Shown: one piece after another, positions 44,753 to 52,213 of the stretch
Position numbering within the stretch: the stretch's first letter is position 1
Layout of the letters: every line of letters starts with the position of its first letter
Source: Peptoclostridium litorale DSM 5388
GTDB lineage: Bacteria > Bacillota > Clostridia > Peptostreptococcales > Peptostreptococcaceae
Assembly: GCF_900141635.1 (NCBI RefSeq)
Contig: NZ_FSRH01000004.1
Coordinates: 62,001 to 126,000, forward strand
Reading direction: 5' to 3'
DNA length: 64,000 nucleotides
Notes under the pieces: model-generated
Seen by the model: only the letters and a program-made list of their open reading frames with translations
What the model was told of the DNA's origin: nothing
Database searches by the model: none
Position numbers and translations under genes: made by a program

Positions 44753-47110
44753 ATGAGTAAAAATTTCAAATTTAAAGAGCACACGCTAACGCTCATACCC
44801 CTTAGGGGACTGGCAGTTTTTCCATATATGGTACTCCATTTCGACGTGGGAAGGGAAAAATCAATAAACGCCCTTGAAGAAGCAATGGTGGAGGAGCAGC
44901 TTATATTTTTGACTTCTCAAAAGGAAGCTGAGATAGACATACCTACTACGGAAGATTTTTATCATGTTGGAACAATATGCAAGATAAAACAGATGCTAAA
45001 GCTTCCGGGAGATACAATAAGGGTTCTTGTGGAAGGTGTATCAAGAGCCAAGATAAAAGAGATAATTGATGAAGAGCCTTATTTCAGAGCAATTCTTGAA
45101 GAGGCGGAATACGAGCAAGACGATGAAAGGGACAAGGAAACGGAAGCCCTTATGAGAAGCGTCATGGATGCGTTCGAAGAATATGTGAACACTGGAAACA
45201 AGATAACTCCTGAAGTGCTTTTGACTCTTTCTGACATAGAAGAGCCGAGTAGGTTTGCAGATACAGTGGCTTCGAACATGAGCCTCAAGCCAAAGCAAAA
45301 GCAGGAGCTTCTTGAAATATTTGATCCCAAGGAGAGGCTTGAGACTATATACGCAATACTTCTCGAGGAAATTGAAATACTTGAAATAGAAAAGACAATA
45401 AGCCTTAGGGTTAAAAAGCAGGTCAACAGGCTTCAAAAGGAATACTATCTCAGGGAACAGCTTAAAGCCATACAAAAAGAGCTTGGAGAGGACGAAGAGA
45501 CTCTAGACGAGATAGAGGAGTACAAGGAAAAGCTTCAAAAGCTCAAAATAAATAAGGACGTCAAGGAAAAAATAGGCAAGGAGATAAAGAGACTTTCGTC
45601 AATGTCCTCGTCTTCTGCTGAATCTGCGGTAATAAGAAACTATGTCGACACTTTCTTTTCTCTTCCTTGGAACAAGGAGAGCAAGGACAAGCTGGACATA
45701 ATTGAAGCTCAAAAGATACTTGATGAAGACCATTTCGGGCTTGAAAAGGTCAAGGAGAGGATACTTGAATACCTTTCGATAAGAAAGCTTGCAAAATCCA
45801 TGAAAGGACCTATACTTTGCTTTGTGGGACCTCCGGGAGTCGGAAAGACTTCCATAGCCAAGTCCGTAGCAAGAGCCATGAACAGGAAATTCGTAAGGGT
45901 TTCTCTTGGTGGAGTAAGGGATGAGGCTGAGATAAGGGGCCACAGAAGGACTTATGTAGGTGCAATACCGGGAAGAATAATAAATGCCATGAAAGAAGTG
46001 AAGACTAAAAACCCTGTGTTCCTGTTTGACGAGATAGACAAGATGGCATCTGATTTCAGGGGAGATCCGGCATCTGCAATGCTTGAAGTGCTGGATCCTG
46101 AGCAGAACAAGGAGTTTACAGACCACTATATGGAAATACCATTCGACCTTTCGAAGGTGCTTTTCATAACCACTGCAAACAGCCTGAGCACAATACCGGG
46201 ACCTCTTAGGGACAGGATGGAGATAATAGAGCTTTCAGGCTATACAGAGGTTGAAAAGCTTGAAATAGCCAAAAGACACCTTGTGCCAAAGCAGATAAAG
46301 GAGCACAATCTTGAAGAAGGTTTTGTGAAAATGTCAGACGGCACCATATTGGATGTGATAACCCACTATACTAGGGAATCAGGAGTCAGGACGCTTGAGA
46401 GAACCCTTGGAAGGCTTTGCAGAAAGGCTGCCAAGAAATATGTTGAAGATCCAAAGCTCAAGCAGGTTAGAATCACATCGTCAAACCTTGAAAAATACCT
46501 TGGCAAGCACAGGTTCACATACCAGAAGGCTAATGAACATCCTCAGGTTGGAATAGTTACAGGTCTTGCGTGGACACCTGTTGGCGGGGACACTCTTTCA
46601 ATAGAGGTTGCCCTTATGAAGGGAACTGGAAAGCTTGTTCTAACTGGACAGCTTGGAGATGTCATGAAGGAGTCTGCTCAGACAGGGCTGTCTTTCATAA
46701 GATCCAAGGTGGAAGAGCTTGGGCTTGACGAAGAATTCCACAAGAACACGGACATACACATACACATACCGGAAGGTGCGATACCAAAGGACGGCCCTTC
46801 GGCAGGAATAACGATGGCTACGGCTGTGATATCTGCCCTTACTGGAATAGCTGTAAGAAGCGATGTTGCCATGACGGGAGAGATAACGCTTAGAGGAAGG
46901 GTTCTTCCTATAGGAGGGCTAAAGGAAAAGACTCTTGCAGCGCACAGGGCCGGAATAAAGAAAATTCTAGTGCCAAAGGAAAATGAAAAGGATTTGGACG
47001 AGATACCTCAAAATATCAAAAAGGATCTTGAACTAGTGATTGTAGAGAATATGGACGAGGTCATGGAGCATGCGCTCGTAAAAAAAGAGGAAGATAAAAA
47101 TGAAGGTTAA
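44753..47110 (+). CDS. lon: Lon ATP-dependent protease
   Basis: 785 residues from the ATG at 44753, after GAGGAGTG; the GTG at 44738 overlaps the ribosome site. Order: N-terminal LON substrate domain (~10-200, LIPLRGLAVFPYMVLHF), coiled region, AAA+ with Walker A GPPGVGKTS (~360) and Walker B PVFLFDEIDK, and a C-terminal serine protease with S683 in KDGPSAG and the catalytic Lys in GGLKEKTLAAHR (~724-726). Degrades misfolded and regulatory proteins. The engB start lies inside its 3' end. Confidence 0.98.
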   Translation: MSKNFKFKEHTLTLIPLRGLAVFPYMVLHFDVGREKSINALEEAMVEEQLIFLTSQKEAEIDIPTTEDFYHVGTICKIKQMLKLPGDTIRVLVEGVSRAKIKEIIDEEPYFRAILEEAEYEQDDERDKETEALMRSVMDAFEEYVNTGNKITPEVLLTLSDIEEPSRFADTVASNMSLKPKQKQELLEIFDPKERLETIYAILLEEIEILEIEKTISLRVKKQVNRLQKEYYLREQLKAIQKELGEDEETLDEIEEYKEKLQKLKINKDVKEKIGKEIKRLSSMSSSSAESAVIRNYVDTFFSLPWNKESKDKLDIIEAQKILDEDHFGLEKVKERILEYLSIRKLAKSMKGPILCFVGPPGVGKTSIAKSVARAMNRKFVRVSLGGVRDEAEIRGHRRTYVGAIPGRIINAMKEVKTKNPVFLFDEIDKMASDFRGDPASAMLEVLDPEQNKEFTDHYMEIPFDLSKVLFITTANSLSTIPGPLRDRMEIIELSGYTEVEKLEIAKRHLVPKQIKEHNLEEGFVKMSDGTILDVITHYTRESGVRTLERTLGRLCRKAAKKYVEDPKLKQVRITSSNLEKYLGKHRFTYQKANEHPQVGIVTGLAWTPVGGDTLSIEVALMKGTGKLVLTGQLGDVMKESAQTGLSFIRSKVEELGLDEEFHKNTDIHIHIPEGAIPKDGPSAGITMATAVISALTGIAVRSDVAMTGEITLRGRVLPIGGLKEKTLAAHRAGIKKILVPKENEKDLDEIPQNIKKDLELVIVENMDEVMEHALVKKEEDKNEG

Positions 47111-47708
47111 ATCAGCGGAATTTATAATAAGTGCGGTAAACACGGATCAGTACCCTGCAGAGGGGCTTCCAGAAGTGGCTTTTGTAGGAAGGTCCAATGT
47201 AGGAAAGTCATCTATAATAAACAGCCTTTTGAACAGAAGGAACATAGCAAGGACAAGCCAGAATCCAGGAAAGACAAGGACCATAAACTTTTTCAAAGTG
47301 AACGATGAGTTCCACTTCGCAGACCTTCCGGGATACGGATATGCCAAGGTTTCAAAGACGGAGCAGGCGAAATGGGGAGGGATAATGGAAAGATACCTCT
47401 CAGACCGTGAAGAGCTAAAGTGCATACTGATACTTGTGGACATAAGGCATGAGCCTAAGGAAGACGACAAGAGGATGTATGAGTGGGCAAGACATTTTGG
47501 ATATGAATGCCTTATAGTAGCTACGAAATCCGATAAGATTACAAGGGGCAAATACCAAAAGCAGTTTTCTCTTATAAGGAAAAAGCTGGGGCTTTCGGGC
47601 GAGAAGATAATTCCGATATCGTCGCTTAAAAAGACCGGAATAGACGAGCTGTGGAATGAAATCGCAGACGTATTCATAAAGAACGGATATGAGATAACAG
47701 TAGAGTAA
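47100..47708 (+). CDS. engB: EngB/YsxC ribosome-biogenesis GTPase
   Basis: 202 residues, overlapping lon by 11 nt. Essential GTPase needed for large ribosomal subunit assembly. G1 GRSNVGKSS, G3 DLPGYG, G4 TKSD and G5 SSLK are all present. The lon-engB order is conserved across Firmicutes. A terminator follows. Confidence 0.96.
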   Translation: MKVKSAEFIISAVNTDQYPAEGLPEVAFVGRSNVGKSSIINSLLNRRNIARTSQNPGKTRTINFFKVNDEFHFADLPGYGYAKVSKTEQAKWGGIMERYLSDREELKCILILVDIRHEPKEDDKRMYEWARHFGYECLIVATKSDKITRGKYQKQFSLIRKKLGLSGEKIIPISSLKKTGIDELWNEIADVFIKNGYEITVE

Positions 47709-47726
47709 GACATATTTAATAAATGC

Positions 47727-47758
47727 AAAAAGACCCCAGGTTGCTGGGGTCTTTTTTT
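47727..47758 (+). terminator. Rho-independent terminator after engB
   Basis: Stem AAAAAGACCCCAG / CTGGGGTCTTTTT with loop GTTG and an extended T run. Confidence 0.95.
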
Positions 47759-47859
47759 ACGAACTCTACAAAATCAGGAATGGAGTCTGTTGTAGACAGT
47801 CGGCAGAAGCTTTTTCAAAGCGACATTGACTATTGTTAATTGAATATGAAAATTATATA

Positions 47860-47926
47860 ATCGCCGTATGATGTATATAAAAAATCAATTTTGATACTTG
47901 ACGGCGATACCTGAAGGGGGTATAAT
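47860..47926 (+). promoter_or_regulatory. Promoter of the HesB-like selenoprotein with overlapping inverted repeat
   Basis: TTGACG (47898-47903), 17-nt spacer, TATAAT (47921-47926): a near-consensus sigma-A promoter. ATCGCCGT (47860-47867) and ACGGCGAT (47901-47908) form an 8-bp inverted repeat whose right arm overlaps the -35 box; a smaller ATCAATTTTGAT palindrome lies between. This is a candidate operator, regulator unknown. Confidence 0.7.
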
Positions 47927-47973
47927 TAAAATACAAACAATACCTCATAAAGGTATGGCGAGGAGGAAAGAGT

Positions 47974-48279
47974 ATGAAAATTGACATAAGCAGTGCAGCA
48001 GTTGAAAAGCTAGAGGCGTATTTTGGCGAAAAGTCAAAAGACAAACAGAAGGATCTGGTTAGGGTATATATATCAAGGTATGGCTGAGGCGGGCCGGTGC
48101 TGTCTATAGCTCTGGACGAGCTAAAAGAAAATGACTCTTTGTTTGAAAAAGCGGGATTCAAATTTATAATGGATTCGGAACTGGCATCTAATACGGGCGG
48201 ACTTGAAATAGACTATTCTACCAAGTGGTTCAGCAAAGGCTTCACTGTATCCGCTTCAAATTTCGGCGGAGCATGCTAA
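47974..48279 (+). CDS. HesB-like selenoprotein (in-frame UGA = Sec38)
   Basis: 102 codons including the stop, from the ATG at 47974 (AGGAGGAAAG upstream) to TAA at 48277, interrupted only by TGA at 48085-48087. Read as selenocysteine, the site becomes SRYG-Sec-GGPVLSIALDEL, where HesB/IscA relatives have Cys (CGG). The frame stays open and conserved on both sides: DLVRVYI before, and TGGLEIDY and the C-terminal FGGAC after. The second thiol pair, the terminal Cys, is intact. A SECIS-like hairpin follows the UGA at the right distance. HesB/IscA proteins carry iron or Fe-S clusters, and a HesB-like selenoprotein family is known in anaerobes. Function in Fe-S or redox handling is inferred. Automatic callers would split or truncate it. 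Confidence 0.9.
48094..48115 (+). promoter_or_regulatory. Bacterial SECIS element
   Basis: Hairpin CCGG-U-GCU / AGC-U-CUGG with a U-U mismatch and apical loop GUCUAU, starting 6 nt after the UGA. The loop G lies 17 nt from the UGA, within the range known for bacterial SECIS, and the GUCU loop recalls the E. coli fdhF element bound by SelB. It lies inside the coding region, as expected in bacteria. Confidence 0.82.
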
Positions 48280-48294
48280 ACTAAAAGCTTTATT

Positions 48295-48339
48295 GAATAT
48301 AAAAACGACCTTCAAATTTTGAAGGTCGTTTTTATATTC
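48295..48339. terminator. Bidirectional terminator after the HesB-like selenoprotein
   Basis: A perfect 21-bp stem (48295-48315 with 48319-48339) with a 3-nt loop; an A5/T5 pair in the stem gives T tracts both ways. Serves the selenoprotein gene and the convergent gene at 48383-48865. Confidence 0.92.
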
Positions 48340-48382
48340 AGTAAAAAACAGCGTATTTTGAGCTTTGTTCAGGCAATGATTA

Positions 48383-48865
48383 TTATACCGTCTCGGGGTC
48401 TTTTTCGAAATAAACCCTTTTGGAAGTGACCTTGCACTCCTTAATAAGGCTGTCAAGTGACTTAAGGCTTTCGTTCATAGATTGGAGCGTGTCATGAGGA
48501 ACGTTGTAGTAAAGGTAAAGATCCTCAAACTGCCTCGCAAGTCTTGTGAGATTTTTGTTTATTTCTATGAAGTCTTTGAATGCGGAAGAGTTTGCGGCAT
48601 TCTTAAATTGACTTATGTCGTGTTTTATAAGATTTATGACTTCGTCCTTGGATACGAAGCTTCCTGCAACCATTGGATATGGGGAAAGCCTTTGGAGAAA
48701 ATAATTTCCCACATTGTTGATCTGGTAGACATATTCAACTGGGATCCCGTTTATTTCAATGGATACATAGCACATTATCCCTTGGACTATTTTAACATCC
48801 GCGCCGAGCTGGTTCAGTATCATTTCGTGCTGAGTCATTTCGGTTTTCAGAAAAGCATATTCCAT
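48383..48865 (-). CDS. Hypothetical protein, 160 residues
   Basis: Not recognised. Start ATG at 48865 with AGGAGA 7-8 nt upstream on this strand. The N-terminal ~70 residues look like a small mixed alpha/beta unit (MEYAFLKTEMTQHEMI, YVSIEINGIPVEYVYQI), followed by a helical C-terminal half with coiled-coil character (~95-150). No signal peptide or membrane segment. It stands alone between a terminator and a divergent small gene. A sequence on the opposite strand is a 158-codon frame without a ribosome site and is taken as a shadow. Confidence 0.7.
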   Translation of the reverse strand: MEYAFLKTEMTQHEMILNQLGADVKIVQGIMCYVSIEINGIPVEYVYQINNVGNYFLQRLSPYPMVAGSFVSKDEVINLIKHDISQFKNAANSSAFKDFIEINKNLTRLARQFEDLYLYYNVPHDTLQSMNESLKSLDSLIKECKVTSKRVYFEKDPETV

Positions 48866-49039
48866 ATGGCATTCTCCTTTTTTATTATGTATTATACACT
48901 ATTATATACCCCCGGTTATAAAATATGCATCATAAAATGGGCATTTATTTCAATATAAAATACAATAAAGGGGTTATTTTTGATATAATCATAATAGAAA
49001 AAAGCCTGTGGCGTAACATGAATGGAGAATTAAAATATT

Positions 49040-49231
49040 ATGTTTTTATTACAATTTGCAAATATACTTGTTCTTATGGCAATAATAGCAATCCCTGCAG
49101 TGGCAGTTTTTTTTATTGTAAGAGCCATGAAAGATAAGAAATTTGGCAGCGACGACTTGGACTCTAGAATAGCTGTCCTTGAAAAAAAGGTGAGAGAAAT
49201 AGAAGAATACATAAATGAATCATATGATTAA
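49040..49231 (+). CDS. Small membrane protein with coiled coil
   Basis: 63 residues. One hydrophobic helix (~4-27: FANILVLMAIIAIPAVAVFF), a basic stop-transfer stretch (RAMKDKK), then a short heptad-like amphipathic helix (SRIAVLEKKVREIEEYI). GGAGA lies 11 nt before the ATG, a little far. A TATAAT lies upstream near 48983. The layout resembles other small Gram-positive membrane proteins with a C-terminal coiled coil; no family name is offered. Precedes a DUF881 gene. Confidence 0.65.
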   Translation: MFLLQFANILVLMAIIAIPAVAVFFIVRAMKDKKFGSDDLDSRIAVLEKKVREIEEYINESYD

Positions 49232-49316
49232 TATGTAGATTATGTTTTTTGAGACATTATAGAAACTAGATGAGTTTGGCGGTGACGACATAAAAGAATG
49301 CAAAGGTGATACTGAG

Positions 49317-50012
49317 ATGGCTAAAAAGGCGGTTAAAAAATTCGATTTTATGTTTCTGATTATATTTTTATTTGGAATTACAATAGGAATACAGTTTAAG
49401 GCTGGTTATAGCGAGAGATATGAGCTGTCATTTATGGACAGGGAGATAGTCACTCAGATAAACCAGATGCAGCAGGGGAATTCAGAAATAAGCAGGCAGT
49501 TGAAATACGCAAAAAAGAAGATAAATGCGTTTGAAAACAGCTCGAAGGAAAGCGAAGAAACAAAACAGGTTAGGGAGCAGGTGGAAGAGCTAAAGCTGAC
49601 ACTTGGATATTCCCAGGTTTCTGGAGCTGGTGTTATTGTAAAGATAGACATAAGGGAAGATGTGAATCTAGGGCCTCTTATGGAGGAGAAAAAGTGGTTC
49701 TTGTCAATTCTCAATGACATAAAGTATTATGGGGGCGAAACAGTGTCCATAAACGGACAGAGGATAGGCCCTTATTCAGCGGTGGTACTTGCGGGAAACC
49801 ACATAAACGTGAACTCAATACCCATAGTGCAGCCTTATGAAATAAGTATAGTTGGAGATAGAAAGAGCCTATTGAAGTATTTTAATGAAACCAGCATAAT
49901 GATTGACGAGATGAAGGGCAGATATGGCATGGATGTCGATGTGAGAGCATATGAAAACATAACAGTGCCAAAGCTGGATGTTGAAAAAAAGCCCAAATAT
50001 GTGAGGAGGTAG
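49317..50012 (+). CDS. DUF881 family membrane-anchored protein
   Basis: 231 residues; AAAGGTGA 8 nt upstream. N-terminal membrane anchor (~12-27), a coiled coil (~45-85), and the DUF881 domain with the family-typical GAGVIVKIDI, LNDIKYYGGETVSINGQRI and LAGNHINVNS. DUF881 proteins occur near division and cell-envelope genes in Firmicutes and Actinobacteria; function unknown. Four nt before the next gene. Confidence 0.88.
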   Translation: MAKKAVKKFDFMFLIIFLFGITIGIQFKAGYSERYELSFMDREIVTQINQMQQGNSEISRQLKYAKKKINAFENSSKESEETKQVREQVEELKLTLGYSQVSGAGVIVKIDIREDVNLGPLMEEKKWFLSILNDIKYYGGETVSINGQRIGPYSAVVLAGNHINVNSIPIVQPYEISIVGDRKSLLKYFNETSIMIDEMKGRYGMDVDVRAYENITVPKLDVEKKPKYVRR

Positions 50013-50016
50013 TTTG

Positions 50017-50328
50017 TTGAAATTTTCATTTGTTGAAAATATACAGCCATATGAAAATTCATGGGAGTATGGTCTTTATGAATATGACGATGAGATACAG
50101 CTCGGAGATGCAGAGTCCCATATATGCACAGTGAGGATAATAATGATAAAGCCCCATGAGGTGTATGTCCAAAAGGGGCTGACGGACAAAATGTTTTATG
50201 TGGCGGTTGAGGATTTTGAAAATGGCAAATATTCAAAAGTGGAATTAAGAAAGTCAATAATGGATTTTGTAAAAGATGAAATAATACAGTTTGAAAACGA
50301 AGACCAAATTGTCGTGCTTTTTAGCTGA
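50017..50328 (+). CDS. Hypothetical protein, 103 residues
   Basis: Not recognised. TTG at 50017, 6 nt after GAGGAGGT; the adjacent TTG at 50014 is too close. A small soluble, acidic protein with alternating strands (VRIIMIKPHEVYV, KMFYVAVEDFENG) and a helical end. Its coupling to the DUF881 gene suggests joint function. No signal or membrane segment. Confidence 0.72.
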   Translation: MKFSFVENIQPYENSWEYGLYEYDDEIQLGDAESHICTVRIIMIKPHEVYVQKGLTDKMFYVAVEDFENGKYSKVELRKSIMDFVKDEIIQFENEDQIVVLFS

Positions 50329-50379
50329 TGCCCGGCAGTTTGGTTTTCTGATGTGCAAATAGTTTTGGAGGTGTTTTGA

Positions 50380-51996
50380 TTGATAAGGATATCAAATATT
50401 AAAATGACAGTTGACGATGAAATGGAGAATATAGGGAGGAAAATTTCCGAAAAGCTGAAAATAGATGAAAAAGACATAGAGGATATCTCGATAGTAAGGG
50501 AATCACTTGATGCGAGGAAAAAAAACAGCATTCATTTTGTATACACTGTAGATGCAAAAATAAAAAATGAAGAATCTCTGCTCAAAAGGGAGTCGAAGAG
50601 GAAAAACAGCGATATATCACTTTGCGAAGAAAAAAGGCAAGAGAATCTGGAAAAAGGAGAAGTGAAGCTTATTCAAAGGCCGGTTGTAATAGGTATGGGA
50701 CCTGCAGGCCTTTTTGCGGCGCTTACTCTTGCACAGAACGGATACAGCCCAGTCGTGCTTGAGCGCGGCTGTGACGTGGACAAAAGAACAGACGATGTCG
50801 ACTTGTTTTGGGAGACGGGAAGGCTGAGTGCAGAGTCGAACGTACAATTTGGAGAAGGCGGAGCCGGAACCTTTTCGGACGGCAAGCTGACTACAAGAAT
50901 AAAAGACAAAAGGGCAAAGGATGTCTTGTTTGAACTCGTGAGATTTGGAGCGCCAAATGAGATAAGATACTCGCACAGGCCCCATGTCGGAACAGACATA
51001 CTCAAAGAAGTCGTTAAAAGCATAAGGAATGAGATAATAAGGCTCGGGGGAGATGTCAGGTTTGGGTGCAAGGTCACAGACATTGGAATTGAAAATGGAA
51101 AAATAACTTCTGTAACTATAAATGGCAGCGAGAAGCTGCCGGTTCAGGCGGCAGTGCTTTCGCTCGGACACAGCGCAAGGGACACTTTCCATATGCTGCA
51201 TGAAAGAGGGGTCGAACTCAGTCAAAAGCCGTTTGCAATAGGGGTAAGGATAGAGCATCCTCAATTGCTTGTAAACAAGGCCCAGTACGGAGAATTTTAT
51301 GACAATCCAAGGCTGGGAGCGGCTGACTACAAGCTTACACACAGATGCCAAAACGGAAGAAGCGCATACACTTTTTGCATGTGCCCGGGAGGGGAAGTCA
51401 TAGCATCAAGCTCGTCAGAAGGAGAGCTTGTCGTAAATGGAATGAGCTACCATGCAAGAAGCGGAGAAAATGCAAACAGTGCGCTTCTTGTAAATGTGGA
51501 GACAAGCGACTTTAAAAGCAGCCATCCGCTTGCAGGGGTGTTTTTCCAGCAGGAGTATGAAAAAAGGGCCTTCGAGATGGGCGGTTCAGACTACACTGCT
51601 CCAGTCCAGACTGTAAGAGATTTTGTACAGCAGAGGCCGTCAGATTCAATAGAAGGGGCTGTAAATCCCACATACAGGCCAGGAGTGAAGCCTTCGGACA
51701 TCAGAATGTGCCTTCCTGAGTTTGTATGTGAATCACTTAGGGAAGGCATAGTGGAAATGAACAAAAAACTTAAGGGCTTTTCAATGGATGATGCGGTTAT
51801 CACGGGAATAGAGACGAGGTCGTCATCTCCCGTGAGGATATTAAGGGATATGGAGACTCTTGAGTCTGTTAATGTGAAGGGGCTTTACCCGAGCGGCGAA
51901 GGCGCCGGGTATGCGGGCGGAATAGTATCTGCCGCCGTAGACGGCATAAGAAGCGCCCAGAGCATAATCAAAAGCTATTCTCCAGCAGAGCTGTAA
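50380..51996 (+). CDS. FAD-dependent NAD(P)-type dehydrogenase/oxidoreductase
   Basis: 538 residues with a TTG start after TTTTGGAGGTG. An N-terminal ~95-residue domain, typical of this uncharacterised family, precedes the FAD fold with GMGPAGLFAAL (GxGxxG, ~105) and the acidic end of strand 2 (VVLERG). Mid-region signatures include FGEGGAGTFSDGKL and the C-terminal GEGAGYAGGIVSAAVDG, which close the flavin site. The family is widespread in anaerobic Firmicutes and related to HI0933-type proteins. Reaction unknown. Confidence 0.9.
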   Translation: MIRISNIKMTVDDEMENIGRKISEKLKIDEKDIEDISIVRESLDARKKNSIHFVYTVDAKIKNEESLLKRESKRKNSDISLCEEKRQENLEKGEVKLIQRPVVIGMGPAGLFAALTLAQNGYSPVVLERGCDVDKRTDDVDLFWETGRLSAESNVQFGEGGAGTFSDGKLTTRIKDKRAKDVLFELVRFGAPNEIRYSHRPHVGTDILKEVVKSIRNEIIRLGGDVRFGCKVTDIGIENGKITSVTINGSEKLPVQAAVLSLGHSARDTFHMLHERGVELSQKPFAIGVRIEHPQLLVNKAQYGEFYDNPRLGAADYKLTHRCQNGRSAYTFCMCPGGEVIASSSSEGELVVNGMSYHARSGENANSALLVNVETSDFKSSHPLAGVFFQQEYEKRAFEMGGSDYTAPVQTVRDFVQQRPSDSIEGAVNPTYRPGVKPSDIRMCLPEFVCESLREGIVEMNKKLKGFSMDDAVITGIETRSSSPVRILRDMETLESVNVKGLYPSGEGAGYAGGIVSAAVDGIRSAQSIIKSYSPAEL

Positions 51997-52100
51997 CGCG
52001 ATTCAATAAATAAATTTAATGCTGCAGACAGGCCTATTTTGGCAGTGAAATTAAAAATATCCATAAAAGGCATGCTTTAATTTGTAAAGTTTGAAAAAAT

Positions 52101-52153
52101 TTAACGCAAAATTAACTCTCTTAATATATTTAACATGTTCTTAACATTTAACC
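52101..52153 (+). promoter_or_regulatory. Cluster of Pho-box-like TTAACA repeats
   Basis: TTAACG 52101, TTAACT 52112, TTAATA 52121, TTAACA 52130, TTAACA 52141, TTAACC 52148. Two pairs are 11 bp apart, the spacing of PhoP half-sites in Gram-positives. They sit upstream of a phosphate transporter gene and a weak -10 (TAAAAT near 52168). PhoP control under phosphate limitation is inferred. Confidence 0.65.
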
Positions 52154-52213
52154 CCCTTGTTTTTGATAAAATGTTACAGGGAAGTGAAGGAATCATATTC
52201 GAGGAGGTTTAAA

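Noticed and set aside
48085-48087. The UGA in the HesB-like gene as a nonsense mutation or sequencing error
   Set aside because: It replaces exactly the conserved Cys, the frame downstream stays family-like to the C-terminal Cys, and a SECIS-like hairpin follows. Selenocysteine is the better reading.
48482-48958. 158-codon plus-strand frame opposite the hypothetical gene at 48383-48865
   Set aside because: No ribosome site; the minus-strand frame has AGGAGA at the right distance and ends at a bidirectional terminator.
50617-51351. 244-codon minus-strand frame inside the FAD-dependent dehydrogenase gene
   Set aside because: The opposite frame has clear family motifs and a ribosome site; this one has neither and is a shadow.
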